From positions 17,176 through 81,175 of the forward strand of contig WTFV01000199.1 in NCBI GenBank assembly GCA_011523845.1: a DNA stretch of 64,000 bases. The letters run 5' to 3'. The position numbers and the translations under genes are program-made. Of the stretch, positions 8,619 to 16,090 are shown piece by piece (within the stretch, counting starts at the first letter, position 1; each line of letters starts with the position of its first letter). The notes beneath the pieces were generated by a model that did no database searches, was not told the DNA's origin, and saw only the letters and a program-made list of their open reading frames with translations. The DNA comes from Acidobacteriota bacterium. GTDB lineage: Bacteria; Acidobacteriota; Vicinamibacteria; Vicinamibacterales; UBA8438.

Positions 8619-9635
8619 CTACGCCGGCTGCGCCGCCTCCGCCGATTCGACCCCGTATGCCCGGAACCACGACGTCGCCCCCCGCAACGCGTCGTTGACG
8701 TTGCCGATGTTGCGCACGCCCTCCGTCCCGAGCCAATCCCGGAACGCATCGCCGCCCTGGGTGGCGTAGACCGAAATGCCGTCCTTCCAGGTAGCCCTCC
8801 CGCAGAGAACGCCGGCGAACTCGACGCCCGATTCGGTCGCCAACTCCAGCGACTCGGTGAACTCCGCGTTGCTGACCCCGGCCGACAGGTAGATGAAGGG
8901 CTTCCGGGCCACGGCCGCGGCCTGCCGGAAGGCGTCGATCGCCTCCTGCTTCGTGCAGACCCCGGTGCCCTGGAAGCTGCGCGTACCTTCCACGAACTTC
9001 ATGTTGATCGGGATCTCCACCTTCATGACGTCGACGCCGTAGCGGTCCTTGGAGAACTCGGCCATGCTGCCGGCCACGACGGCCGGCTTGCGCTTCGCGA
9101 ACTCGGGCCCCTTCTCGTCCCCTCCCTCGTGGTCGTAGCCGACGAACTCGAGGAAGAACGGGATATCGTTCGTGCGGCACTCGTCGCCGATGCGCTCGAT
9201 GAACGCGTGCTTCTCCCGGTTGACCTCGGCCGCGTCGCCGGGGGTGTAGTAGATGAGCACCTTCACGCAGTCGGCGCCCGCCTCCTTGAGCCGGCGCACG
9301 GACCAGTGCGGAAGCAGATCGGGCAGGCGCCCGGGACGCGTGTTGTCGTAGCCGCTCTCTTCGTAGGCGAGCAGGAGGCCCGCGTTCGCGCTCCGCTGCT
9401 TCGACGCCGCGAGGCCCCATTGCGGATCGAGCAGTATCGCCGAGGCGTGCGGGGTGAGAGCCGCGGTCACTATCGACTTGAACTCCTCGAGCATTGCATC
9501 CGTGGCCTCGCTGCCGCCGGCCTTGCCGAGCGCCTTCTTCAGCGATCCGCGCTGGTCCATCGCGGCGGCCGCGATCGTGCCGGTCGCTGTCGAGACCGCT
9601 TTCATTCCGGCGAGCTTTCCTGGTGTGATCTTCAC
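8619..9635 (-). CDS. lacD: tagatose-1,6-bisphosphate aldolase-type class I aldolase
   Basis: The 338-residue product matches LacD-like class I aldolases over its whole length: AAMDQRGSLKK, AILLDPQWGL, YEESGYD, a probable Schiff-base lysine in CVKVLIYYTPGD, FFLEFVGYD, VMKVEIPIN and LSAGVSNAEF. LacD cleaves tagatose-1,6-bisphosphate to dihydroxyacetone phosphate and glyceraldehyde-3-phosphate, and relatives also accept fructose-1,6-bisphosphate. No lac or tagatose operon is nearby, so a general aldolase role is likely. The GTG at 9635 is preceded by a GGAGGAG ribosome site at good spacing and was preferred over the upstream ATG. Confidence 0.85.
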   Translation of the reverse strand: MKITPGKLAGMKAVSTATGTIAAAAMDQRGSLKKALGKAGGSEATDAMLEEFKSIVTAALTPHASAILLDPQWGLAASKQRSANAGLLLAYEESGYDNTRPGRLPDLLPHWSVRRLKEAGADCVKVLIYYTPGDAAEVNREKHAFIERIGDECRTNDIPFFLEFVGYDHEGGDEKGPEFAKRKPAVVAGSMAEFSKDRYGVDVMKVEIPINMKFVEGTRSFQGTGVCTKQEAIDAFRQAAAVARKPFIYLSAGVSNAEFTESLELATESGVEFAGVLCGRATWKDGISVYATQGGDAFRDWLGTEGVRNIGNVNDALRGATSWFRAYGVESAEAAQPA

Positions 9636-9732
9636 GTCTGCTCTACTCCTCCACTGGCGGGCGGCTGCCCCTTCCTGTATTAGCAACACTCATAAACAGC
9701 GTTCAGTATTATACTGGAAACTCATAGCAGTC

Positions 9733-9890
9733 CGTGGTGAGACCCCGCGTCGCACCGAGAGCGACGAGGCGCCCCGACACCCGGTACCCGGCGTGAGGAG
9801 GGCGCATAGCGGGCCTATGCAACCGACGAACGACGCCGTCGGACGAGTTGCGCCGCCGCTCGAATGCAGCGGGATTTTCGCCACGGGCCG
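9733..9890. repeat. dispersed repeat family A, full-length copy
   Basis: The same two blocks as at 7622-7772 occur in the same order: CCCCGCGTCGCACCGAGAGC near the left end and CGAATGCAGCGGGATTTTCG near the right. The middle differs (CATAGCGGGCCTATG, itself a palindrome). It lies between the aldolase and the transglycosylase gene, upstream of both. Confidence 0.7.
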
Positions 9891-9924
9891 ACAACGCTCC
9901 GGTGTCGACGCGGGAGGCGCCCAC

Positions 9925-12222
9925 GTGCATGCAAGAACGACAGGCCTGTTCCGACACCAACTGCGAGGCGCCGGAAGTCCGCGCCGCACGAAATGGTTCC
10001 GGCGGAGACGACGCTGGGCTGCCGCTCTGACCTGCCTCGCCTGGCTCCTCGCCGGCAGCGACGCCGGCGCGCAGGAGGCCGGCGCGGCAGCCAGCCTCCG
10101 GCTCCCGCCTCCTGTCCATCCCGATGCGATCTCGCACCTGCGCGCCGGGCGGCCGGCCGAAGCGCTCGCCGCGTTGGAGCGCGACACCCGCTTCGGCGGC
10201 GGCTCGACGCCTCCCCTGGAGCAACTCATCCTGCGTGCCGCGCTGCTCGGGGAAGTCGGACGGCCCGCGGCGGCGGAGCCGGCATGGCGGGACGTGATCG
10301 CACGCGCGGTCTTCATGCGTACCTTCGCGCGGCGCGCCATCGTCGAGAGCGCCGCCGGCCGGGGAGCCCCGGCCGACGCCGAGTCCTATCTGGCCGAGCT
10401 GACCCGCAGCGATCCGGTGCGCCATCGTGACCTGGTACTGCGCGTAGCGGCGGCGTACCTCGATGCCGGCGCGCCGAACAGAGCGGCGACACTCTACCGG
10501 CAGGTACTCGGCGCCACGACGGCCGGCGCGGCGGCCGACGCCGCCCGTCTGGGGCTCTCCGCCGCGCTCGAAGCCGCCGGCGACGGCGCGGGGGCCCTCG
10601 CAACGCTGCGGACGGCCCAACTGCGCCATCGAGCGGCCGACACCTTCGTGACGGCGCGGCGCGAAGTCGGCCGGCTGGCGCGCGCCCGGGGCGAAACGCC
10701 CGTACCGTTCACCGAGACCGAATACCGAGGGCTGGTTCGCCGGTTGCGCAACGCATCCCGCTTCGAACCGGCTCTGGAGCTCCTCGACGAATGGGCCGCG
10801 GCCTTCACCGGCCGCGCCTCGCAAGAGCGCATTGCCGCCGAGCGGGTCGAGACGCTCTACGCGCAACGTGACAACGACGCCGCGGTCGCCGCCTGCGCGG
10901 CGTTCTACGCTCGCTTCCCCTCCAGTCCCCTGGCATCCGCCATCCGCCTGACCGACTTTCGCCTGGCCGTGCGCATGGGCGACATGGTGCGCGCCCGCCG
11001 GCTCGGCACGGCGCTCTGGGACGGTCGCGTCCGCGGCGCGACGTCCGAGCAGCGGCGCGACGCGGGCGTGCTCCTGGCCGCCGTCCTCGTGGCGACCGGG
11101 GACGTCGAGGGCGGCCTGGCCATCTTTCCCGGGCTCTTCGAGACCGCGCCGACGCCCGACGATCAGCGCGCGATACTGTGGCGGGCCGGGGTCGCCGCCG
11201 TGCGCACCGGTCAATACGAGCGTGCGCTGACGAACCTGCGCGGCCTCATCGAACGGGGACCGGGCGGGAACCTCGCCCTGGCGGCACGGTACTGGCTGGG
11301 CGTCGCACACGAACAGCGCGGCGATCTCGCGGCCGCGGCACGCGCTTTCGAACCCCTCGCGACGCGTTATCCGTACCACTACTACGGGCTGACCGCACGA
11401 CGCCGGCTGATCGAGCTCCGGGAAACGGCCGACGCCGGCATCCCCTCGCCAGCGCCGCTCGACTTCCCCACGCTTGCGCTCCGACCCGCGTCGCGCCAGC
11501 GCGCGGAGTTCCGCGCCGCCATGGCGCTGGCCCGCGCCGGGCTGACCGACGACGCCGCGTGGTATCTGCGCCGCCTGCTGGACCGGAGCCGCGGTGACCG
11601 GGGGCTGGCGTTGCTCGCGGCCCGCGCCTCGTCACAAGCGGGCGATCACGCGAGCGCCGCACGGATCCTCGTCAACCACTTCACCGACTTCTTCAACCAT
11701 CCGGCGCGGGGGCTGCCGGACGATTTCCTGTCGATGGCCTACCCCCGCCCGTTCTGGGGCACGGTCGTCGAAGCGGCCCGCGCCCACGGCGCGGACCCCG
11801 TGCTGCTGGTCTCGCTCATGCGGAGAGAGTCGCGTTTCGACCCCGCGGCGCGCTCCGCCGTGGGGGCGGTCGGACTGCTGCAGATCATGCCCTACACCGC
11901 CGAAGCGCTCGCCGAGCGGGCCGGGGTAGGCGACATACTGGCCGGCGGCGTCGACGATGCGACGCTGGCCGAGCCCCGGGTCAACATCGCCATCGCGGCG
12001 CGCCTGAACGCCGACCTGCTGGAGCTGTTCGACGGCGCACGCCTGCCCGTGATCGCGTCCTACAACGCGGGCGAGGATCGGGCCGGCGACTGGTGGGCTG
12101 CGGCGCGCGGCCTGCGCGACGACTTCTTCGTCGACAGCATTCCGTACACCGAGACGCGCAACTTCGCCCGCGAGGTGGTCGCGAACTACGCCGCCTACGA
12201 GCGGATCTACGGCGCTCGGTAG
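9925..12222 (+). CDS. slt: soluble lytic murein transglycosylase with TPR-like superhelix
   Basis: A 765-residue periplasmic enzyme. A signal/anchor segment (AALTCLAWLLAGSDAGAQ) is followed by about 500 residues of alanine-rich helical repeats like the Slt70 U-shaped domain. The C-terminal lysozyme-like domain has MRRESRFDP (E635 as catalytic acid), GLLQIMPYTA and ASYNAGEDR. Such enzymes cleave the MurNAc-GlcNAc bond with 1,6-anhydro product, in cell-wall turnover. The GTG at 9925 follows a GGGAGG site; earlier in-frame starts read through a family A repeat. It is larger than E. coli Slt70 (about 645 residues). Confidence 0.88.
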   Translation: MHARTTGLFRHQLRGAGSPRRTKWFRRRRRWAAALTCLAWLLAGSDAGAQEAGAAASLRLPPPVHPDAISHLRAGRPAEALAALERDTRFGGGSTPPLEQLILRAALLGEVGRPAAAEPAWRDVIARAVFMRTFARRAIVESAAGRGAPADAESYLAELTRSDPVRHRDLVLRVAAAYLDAGAPNRAATLYRQVLGATTAGAAADAARLGLSAALEAAGDGAGALATLRTAQLRHRAADTFVTARREVGRLARARGETPVPFTETEYRGLVRRLRNASRFEPALELLDEWAAAFTGRASQERIAAERVETLYAQRDNDAAVAACAAFYARFPSSPLASAIRLTDFRLAVRMGDMVRARRLGTALWDGRVRGATSEQRRDAGVLLAAVLVATGDVEGGLAIFPGLFETAPTPDDQRAILWRAGVAAVRTGQYERALTNLRGLIERGPGGNLALAARYWLGVAHEQRGDLAAAARAFEPLATRYPYHYYGLTARRRLIELRETADAGIPSPAPLDFPTLALRPASRQRAEFRAAMALARAGLTDDAAWYLRRLLDRSRGDRGLALLAARASSQAGDHASAARILVNHFTDFFNHPARGLPDDFLSMAYPRPFWGTVVEAARAHGADPVLLVSLMRRESRFDPAARSAVGAVGLLQIMPYTAEALAERAGVGDILAGGVDDATLAEPRVNIAIAARLNADLLELFDGARLPVIASYNAGEDRAGDWWAAARGLRDDFFVDSIPYTETRNFAREVVANYAAYERIYGAR

Positions 12223-12242
12223 TTGACCGCCAGACGCCCGCT

Positions 12243-12263
12243 GCGTACAGTAATTCTGTACGC
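12243..12263. promoter_or_regulatory. palindromic operator upstream of the toxin-antitoxin operon
   Basis: A perfect inverted repeat, GCGTACAG and CTGTACGC, separated by TAATT, ends 16 bp before the antitoxin ATG. Phd/YefM-type antitoxins repress their own operon by binding such palindromes with a GTAC core, so this is the likely operator and may overlap the promoter. Confidence 0.7.
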
Positions 12264-12279
12264 TCAGAAGGACACAGGG

Positions 12280-12564
12280 ATGATCCGCGAGACGAGCTAC
12301 AGTCAGGCGCGCCAGCGCCTCGCCATGCTCATGGACCAGGTAACCGACAGCCGCGAACCCGTGCTGATCCGCAGGCGCGGCAAGGAGCCCGTCGCGCTGG
12401 TCGCCGCGGACGAGCTGGCGGGCTGGATCGAAACGGCCTACCTCCTGCGCTCGCCGGAGAATGCGCGGCGCCTCCGAGAGGCGAGCGACCGCGCCGCCGG
12501 CGGTGAGGGTGAACGGCTCGGCGTCGAACAGCTCCGCAGACGCTTCGGACTGGACGGCCAGTGA
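12280..12564 (+). CDS. yefM: antitoxin, Phd/YefM family
   Basis: The 94-residue protein starts MIRETSYSQARQRLAMLMDQ and continues EPVLIRRRGKEPVALVAADE, the DNA-binding domain typical of YefM/Phd antitoxins. A flexible C-terminal tail (LRRRFGLDGQ) would wrap the toxin. It should neutralise the YoeB-type RNase encoded next and repress the operon through the 12243-12263 palindrome. The ATG at 12280 is preceded by AGAAGGA. Its TGA overlaps the toxin GTG (GTGA). Confidence 0.88.
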   Translation: MIRETSYSQARQRLAMLMDQVTDSREPVLIRRRGKEPVALVAADELAGWIETAYLLRSPENARRLREASDRAAGGEGERLGVEQLRRRFGLDGQ

Positions 12565-12833
12565 GCGACCGGAGGGCGCGGGAGGCCATCATGGACCCCA
12601 ACTTCCTCCAGGACCTCGAATACTGGACGCGGACCAACCGCCGCGTGGCCATCCGCGTACTCGCGCTCGTCGAAGCGGTCATGCGGCACCCGTTCGAGGG
12701 ACAGGGCAAGCCGGAGCCGCTCCGCGGACAACTCGCCGGCAAATGGTCCCGGCGCATCGACCAGGAGCACCGACTCGTGTATGCCGTTGAACCCGACCGC
12801 GTACACTTCCCGGCTGCGCGCTACCACTACTGA
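12561..12833 (+). CDS. yoeB: mRNA interferase toxin, YoeB/Txe family
   Basis: The 90-residue protein carries the YoeB pattern: FLQDLEYW, HPFEGQGKPEPL (general-base Glu region), KWSRRIDQEHRLVY (catalytic Arg region) and the C-terminal RYHY with the active-site His and terminal Tyr. YoeB enters the ribosomal A site and cuts mRNA. The GTG start at 12561 overlaps the antitoxin stop by 4 nt, the usual coupling in these operons. All expected catalytic positions appear present, so the toxin is probably active. Confidence 0.9.
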   Translation: MSDRRAREAIMDPNFLQDLEYWTRTNRRVAIRVLALVEAVMRHPFEGQGKPEPLRGQLAGKWSRRIDQEHRLVYAVEPDRVHFPAARYHY

Positions 12834-12869
12834 CTGACGACCGAGACCTTCCGCCGGAAACGCGGGTGC

Positions 12870-14576
12870 TCAGTACCCCACCGCCGCGGCGTCGGCGCGG
12901 CGCGGGTCGGCCGCTCCTTCGAGAACGTCCGAGTCGGCATCGAGAACGATAGCGTGGGCCGCCCCCTGGCTGGGGCGCGCGGCGAGGGCGTGCCCGCGCG
13001 CCTCGAGCAGCGCCACGGTGTCGGGCGAGAGCCCGCGCCGCTCGTAGCGAAGCTCGTCGGGCAGCCACTGGTGATGGAAGCGGGGCGCGTCGATCGCCTC
13101 CTGGACGTTCATCCCGAAGTCGACGACGTTCAGGATCGTGTGCAGCACCGTGTTGATTATGGTCCGCCCCCCCGGACTGCCGGTCACCATGAACAGGCGG
13201 CCGTCCCTGGCGACGATAGTCGGCGTCATGCTGGAGAGCATGCGCTTGCCCGGCGCGGCGAGATTCGGCTCCGTGCCGATCAGCCCGGTAGCGGTCGTCA
13301 AACCGGGCGCCGCGTTGAAGTCTCCCATCTCGTTGTTGAGGAGGAAGCCGGCCCCTGGCACGACGATCTTCGAGCCGTAGGACTGCTCGAGCGTCGTGGT
13401 GAGCGCTACCGCGTTCCGTTCCGCATCGACCACCGAGAGGTGCGTCGTCTCGTTACCGGTCGCCGGCCACTCGAACGTATCCGGCCCCGAGCGCGACGCG
13501 CGGTCCGGGTCGATGGTGGCCCGCAGCCCCGCCGCGTACTCCTTGGACGTCAGCCGCGGCACCGGCATGGCGGGGTTGAAGTCGGGATCCCCGAGGTGCC
13601 GGGCCCGGTCCGCGAAGCCGCGCCGCATCGCCTCGACGATGCGATGGACGTTGCGGGCGGAGCCGTAGCCGGCGGCCTGCAGGTCATAGCCCTCCAGCAC
13701 GTTCAGCATCTGGACCAGGGTGATCCCACCGGAGCTGGGCGGCGGCATCGACACGATCTCGTAACCGCGGTACGTGCCCCGGACGGGCTCGCGGACCCTG
13801 GGCTCGTAGGCGGCCAGATCGGCCTCGGTGATCAGCCCGCCGTGCTCTGCCATCTCCTCTGCGACCAGCGCCGCGGTCCGCCCACGGTAGAAGCCGTCAG
13901 GCCCTTCAGCCGCGATCAGCTCCAGCGTGCCCGCGAGATCCGGCTGCCGGAAGCGTTCGCCGGCCGCGTACGGCACCCCGGCGTTGGAGAATGCAGCGAC
14001 CGCGGCCGGATACCGGGCCATGCGGGGCAGCACGCCGGCCAGCGACGCGGCGCGTGCGTGCGTGAGGACGAAGCCGTCGCGCGCGAGTGAGACCGCGGGC
14101 TCCACCAGGCGCCGCCAAGGCAGCCGGCCGTGGTCGCTCCAGGCCCGATGGAGTCCGGCGACGGAGCCCGGCACCCCGACGGCGAGGTGACTGTCGTGGT
14201 GCCGGGCCCAGTCGTAGGCGCCGCCGGACAGGAACATCTCCGGCGAGGCCGCTGCCGGTGCGGTCTCGCGGAAATCGTACGCGGCGGCGGATCCCCCTGC
14301 CGCCCGGTATACCAGGAACCCGCCGCCGCCGATGTTGCCGGCGGCCGGCAGCGTCACCGCGAGTGCGAACGCGGTCGCAACCGCCGCGTCCACCGCGGAT
14401 CCGCCGTCCTGCAACACGTCGCGGCCCACCTCCGCGGCCACGCTGTCCGACGCGATCACCATTCCCCGGCTCGCGCGGGTGGGCTCGGAACTGCCGCCCA
14501 CCGTCGCGACCAGAAGGGTGCATGTGACGACGACCGCCGTTGCAGGCACGAGGGCGAGCGGAAGCGTTCGGTTCAT
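12870..14576 (-). CDS. ggt: gamma-glutamyltransferase
   Basis: A 568-residue proenzyme with a signal peptide (PATAVVVTCTLLVATVGGS). Landmarks are GGSAVDAAVATAFAL, GNIGGGGF, DFRETAPA, PPPSSGGI, then ETTHLSVVDAERNAVALTTT, where the Thr after NE starts the small subunit after autocleavage and acts as nucleophile. MLSSMTPTIV and GSPGGRTIINTVL complete the active site. The enzyme hydrolyses or transfers gamma-glutamyl groups, as in periplasmic glutathione use. It is 36 bp from, and converges on, the toxin gene. Confidence 0.92.
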   Translation of the reverse strand: MNRTLPLALVPATAVVVTCTLLVATVGGSSEPTRASRGMVIASDSVAAEVGRDVLQDGGSAVDAAVATAFALAVTLPAAGNIGGGGFLVYRAAGGSAAAYDFRETAPAAASPEMFLSGGAYDWARHHDSHLAVGVPGSVAGLHRAWSDHGRLPWRRLVEPAVSLARDGFVLTHARAASLAGVLPRMARYPAAVAAFSNAGVPYAAGERFRQPDLAGTLELIAAEGPDGFYRGRTAALVAEEMAEHGGLITEADLAAYEPRVREPVRGTYRGYEIVSMPPPSSGGITLVQMLNVLEGYDLQAAGYGSARNVHRIVEAMRRGFADRARHLGDPDFNPAMPVPRLTSKEYAAGLRATIDPDRASRSGPDTFEWPATGNETTHLSVVDAERNAVALTTTLEQSYGSKIVVPGAGFLLNNEMGDFNAAPGLTTATGLIGTEPNLAAPGKRMLSSMTPTIVARDGRLFMVTGSPGGRTIINTVLHTILNVVDFGMNVQEAIDAPRFHHQWLPDELRYERRGLSPDTVALLEARGHALAARPSQGAAHAIVLDADSDVLEGAADPRRADAAAVGY

Positions 14577-14889
14577 TTCGTCAGGATAAGCCAGAGGTGA
14601 CCGGAATGAACACCGGCGTTCGACGCCGGAACGTTCTCCGGAAGCCGCGGAAGGAGTTCTGCGGTTCGACCGCTCGCGCCACCCGGCGTTGATTCTCCCG
14701 GATTTTTTCGTCGCCCGTTTCGTTCTCGACGACACCAATGCGCGACGCCCGGCCTGGTACGGGATCTGCCGCAAGGCCATCCGTCCCCGTTCCGGCGGCC
14801 TGTTCAGGATCCTCGACCGCATCGCTCGCTCATCGGGATAGAATCCGAATGTTGGCAGTCGTAGCCGGCACGGGAACAGGAGACGGCAG
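14577..14889 (+). other. intergenic stretch holding an orphan coding-like fragment
   Basis: This 313-bp gap separates the divergent ggt and TRAP binding-protein genes. On the plus strand, 14656-14841 reads as an open frame with plausible protein character (VLRFDRSRHPALILPDFFV and later AWYGICRKAIRPRSGG) ending at TAG 14839-14841. It has no ATG, GTG or TTG start. I read it as a gene remnant or chance frame. The rest shows no clear signal apart from the GGAG-type site before 14890. Confidence 0.35.
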
Positions 14890-15918
14890 ATGACGACACG
14901 AGACCCTGAGAACGCTCGTCGGAACGCGAACCGGAAGCGATGGCTCGCGTTGGCGATAATCGCCGCTGTTGCCGCGACCGTGCTGGCGTGCGGGGCGCCG
15001 GGCGGCGGGGGCGGCGGCCTGACGGTGCGACTGTCTATCGCGACCGGCGGCACCGGGGGCGTCTACTACCCCTACGGCGGAGGCATCGCCAAGGTGATCA
15101 GCGACAACGTCGACGGGGTCGAGGCAACTGCCGAAGTGACGGCAGGCACCGTCGACAACCTGAAGTTCATCGCCAACCGCTCGGCGGACCTGGCGTTCGG
15201 CCTGGCCGACTCCATCGACGACGCGGCGAACCAGCGCGGGGTGTTCGCCGACTTCGGCGAGGTGCCGCTGCGCGGGCTCGCCGTCCTCTACGACAACTAC
15301 AACCACCTCGTCTCGGTCACCGCGACCGGCATCGAGAACGTCGCCGACCTGAAGGACCGGGTCGTCTCCACCGGCGCGCCCGGCAGCGGCACGGAGGTGA
15401 GCGCCTTCCGCATCCTCGAAGCCGCGGGCGTGAATCCGGAGACCGACATCACCCGGCAGAGCCTCGGCGCGGCGCAGTCGGTCGACGCCATCAAGGACGA
15501 CAAGATCGACGCCTTCTTCTTCAGCGGCGGGCTGCCGACCGGCGCCATCCTCGACCTGGCTTCCACGCCCGGCCGCACCATCAAGGTCGTGCCGAACGGC
15601 GGGACGCTCCCGACGCTGCAAGAGGAGTACGGCTCGCTGGTCTACCACAACTCCCCCATCCCGCCCTCGGTCTACCCGGGGATGGAGGACACGGTGACCG
15701 TCGTGGCCGTCTCGAACGTGCTCGTGGTCCACGCGGAGATGGACGAGGAGCTGGCCTACGACCTGACGCGCGTCCTGTTCGACCACCACGAGGAGCTGGC
15801 CGCGGTGCACCCGATGGCCGCCGTGCTGACGCTCGATACGGCGACCGCGGGCTCGCCCATCCCGTTCCACGACGGCGCGATCCGCTACTACCAGGAACAG
15901 GGCGCCTGGTCCGAGTGA
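14890..15918 (+). CDS. TAXI-family TRAP transporter solute-binding lipoprotein
   Basis: A 342-residue lipoprotein: a basic N-terminus, hydrophobic run and lipobox VLAC with the lipidated Cys at 34. The mature part has the TAXI signature (LSIATGGTGGVYYPYGGGIA, VSTGAPGSGTEVSAFRIL, DAFFFSGGLPTGAI). TAXI proteins capture small organic acids or amino acids in the periplasm and hand them to a fused TRAP permease, which is encoded next. The ligand cannot be read from the sequence. Confidence 0.92.
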   Translation: MTTRDPENARRNANRKRWLALAIIAAVAATVLACGAPGGGGGGLTVRLSIATGGTGGVYYPYGGGIAKVISDNVDGVEATAEVTAGTVDNLKFIANRSADLAFGLADSIDDAANQRGVFADFGEVPLRGLAVLYDNYNHLVSVTATGIENVADLKDRVVSTGAPGSGTEVSAFRILEAAGVNPETDITRQSLGAAQSVDAIKDDKIDAFFFSGGLPTGAILDLASTPGRTIKVVPNGGTLPTLQEEYGSLVYHNSPIPPSVYPGMEDTVTVVAVSNVLVVHAEMDEELAYDLTRVLFDHHEELAAVHPMAAVLTLDTATAGSPIPFHDGAIRYYQEQGAWSE

Positions 15919-16090
15919 AGCGCCGCGGATCGCAGGCGCCCGGGAGCCCCCGCGCCCGCCTCCGGCGCCGCGGTCCGCCGGCGGTCGCCCCCCGTCGCCC
16001 GCGGCGCGGCGCGGAACCGTAGAATAGGCAGGTGACCGGATACGGTGCTCTGCTGCCCTCGGCGGCGCGAGCCGCGAACGGGAGCCGACG

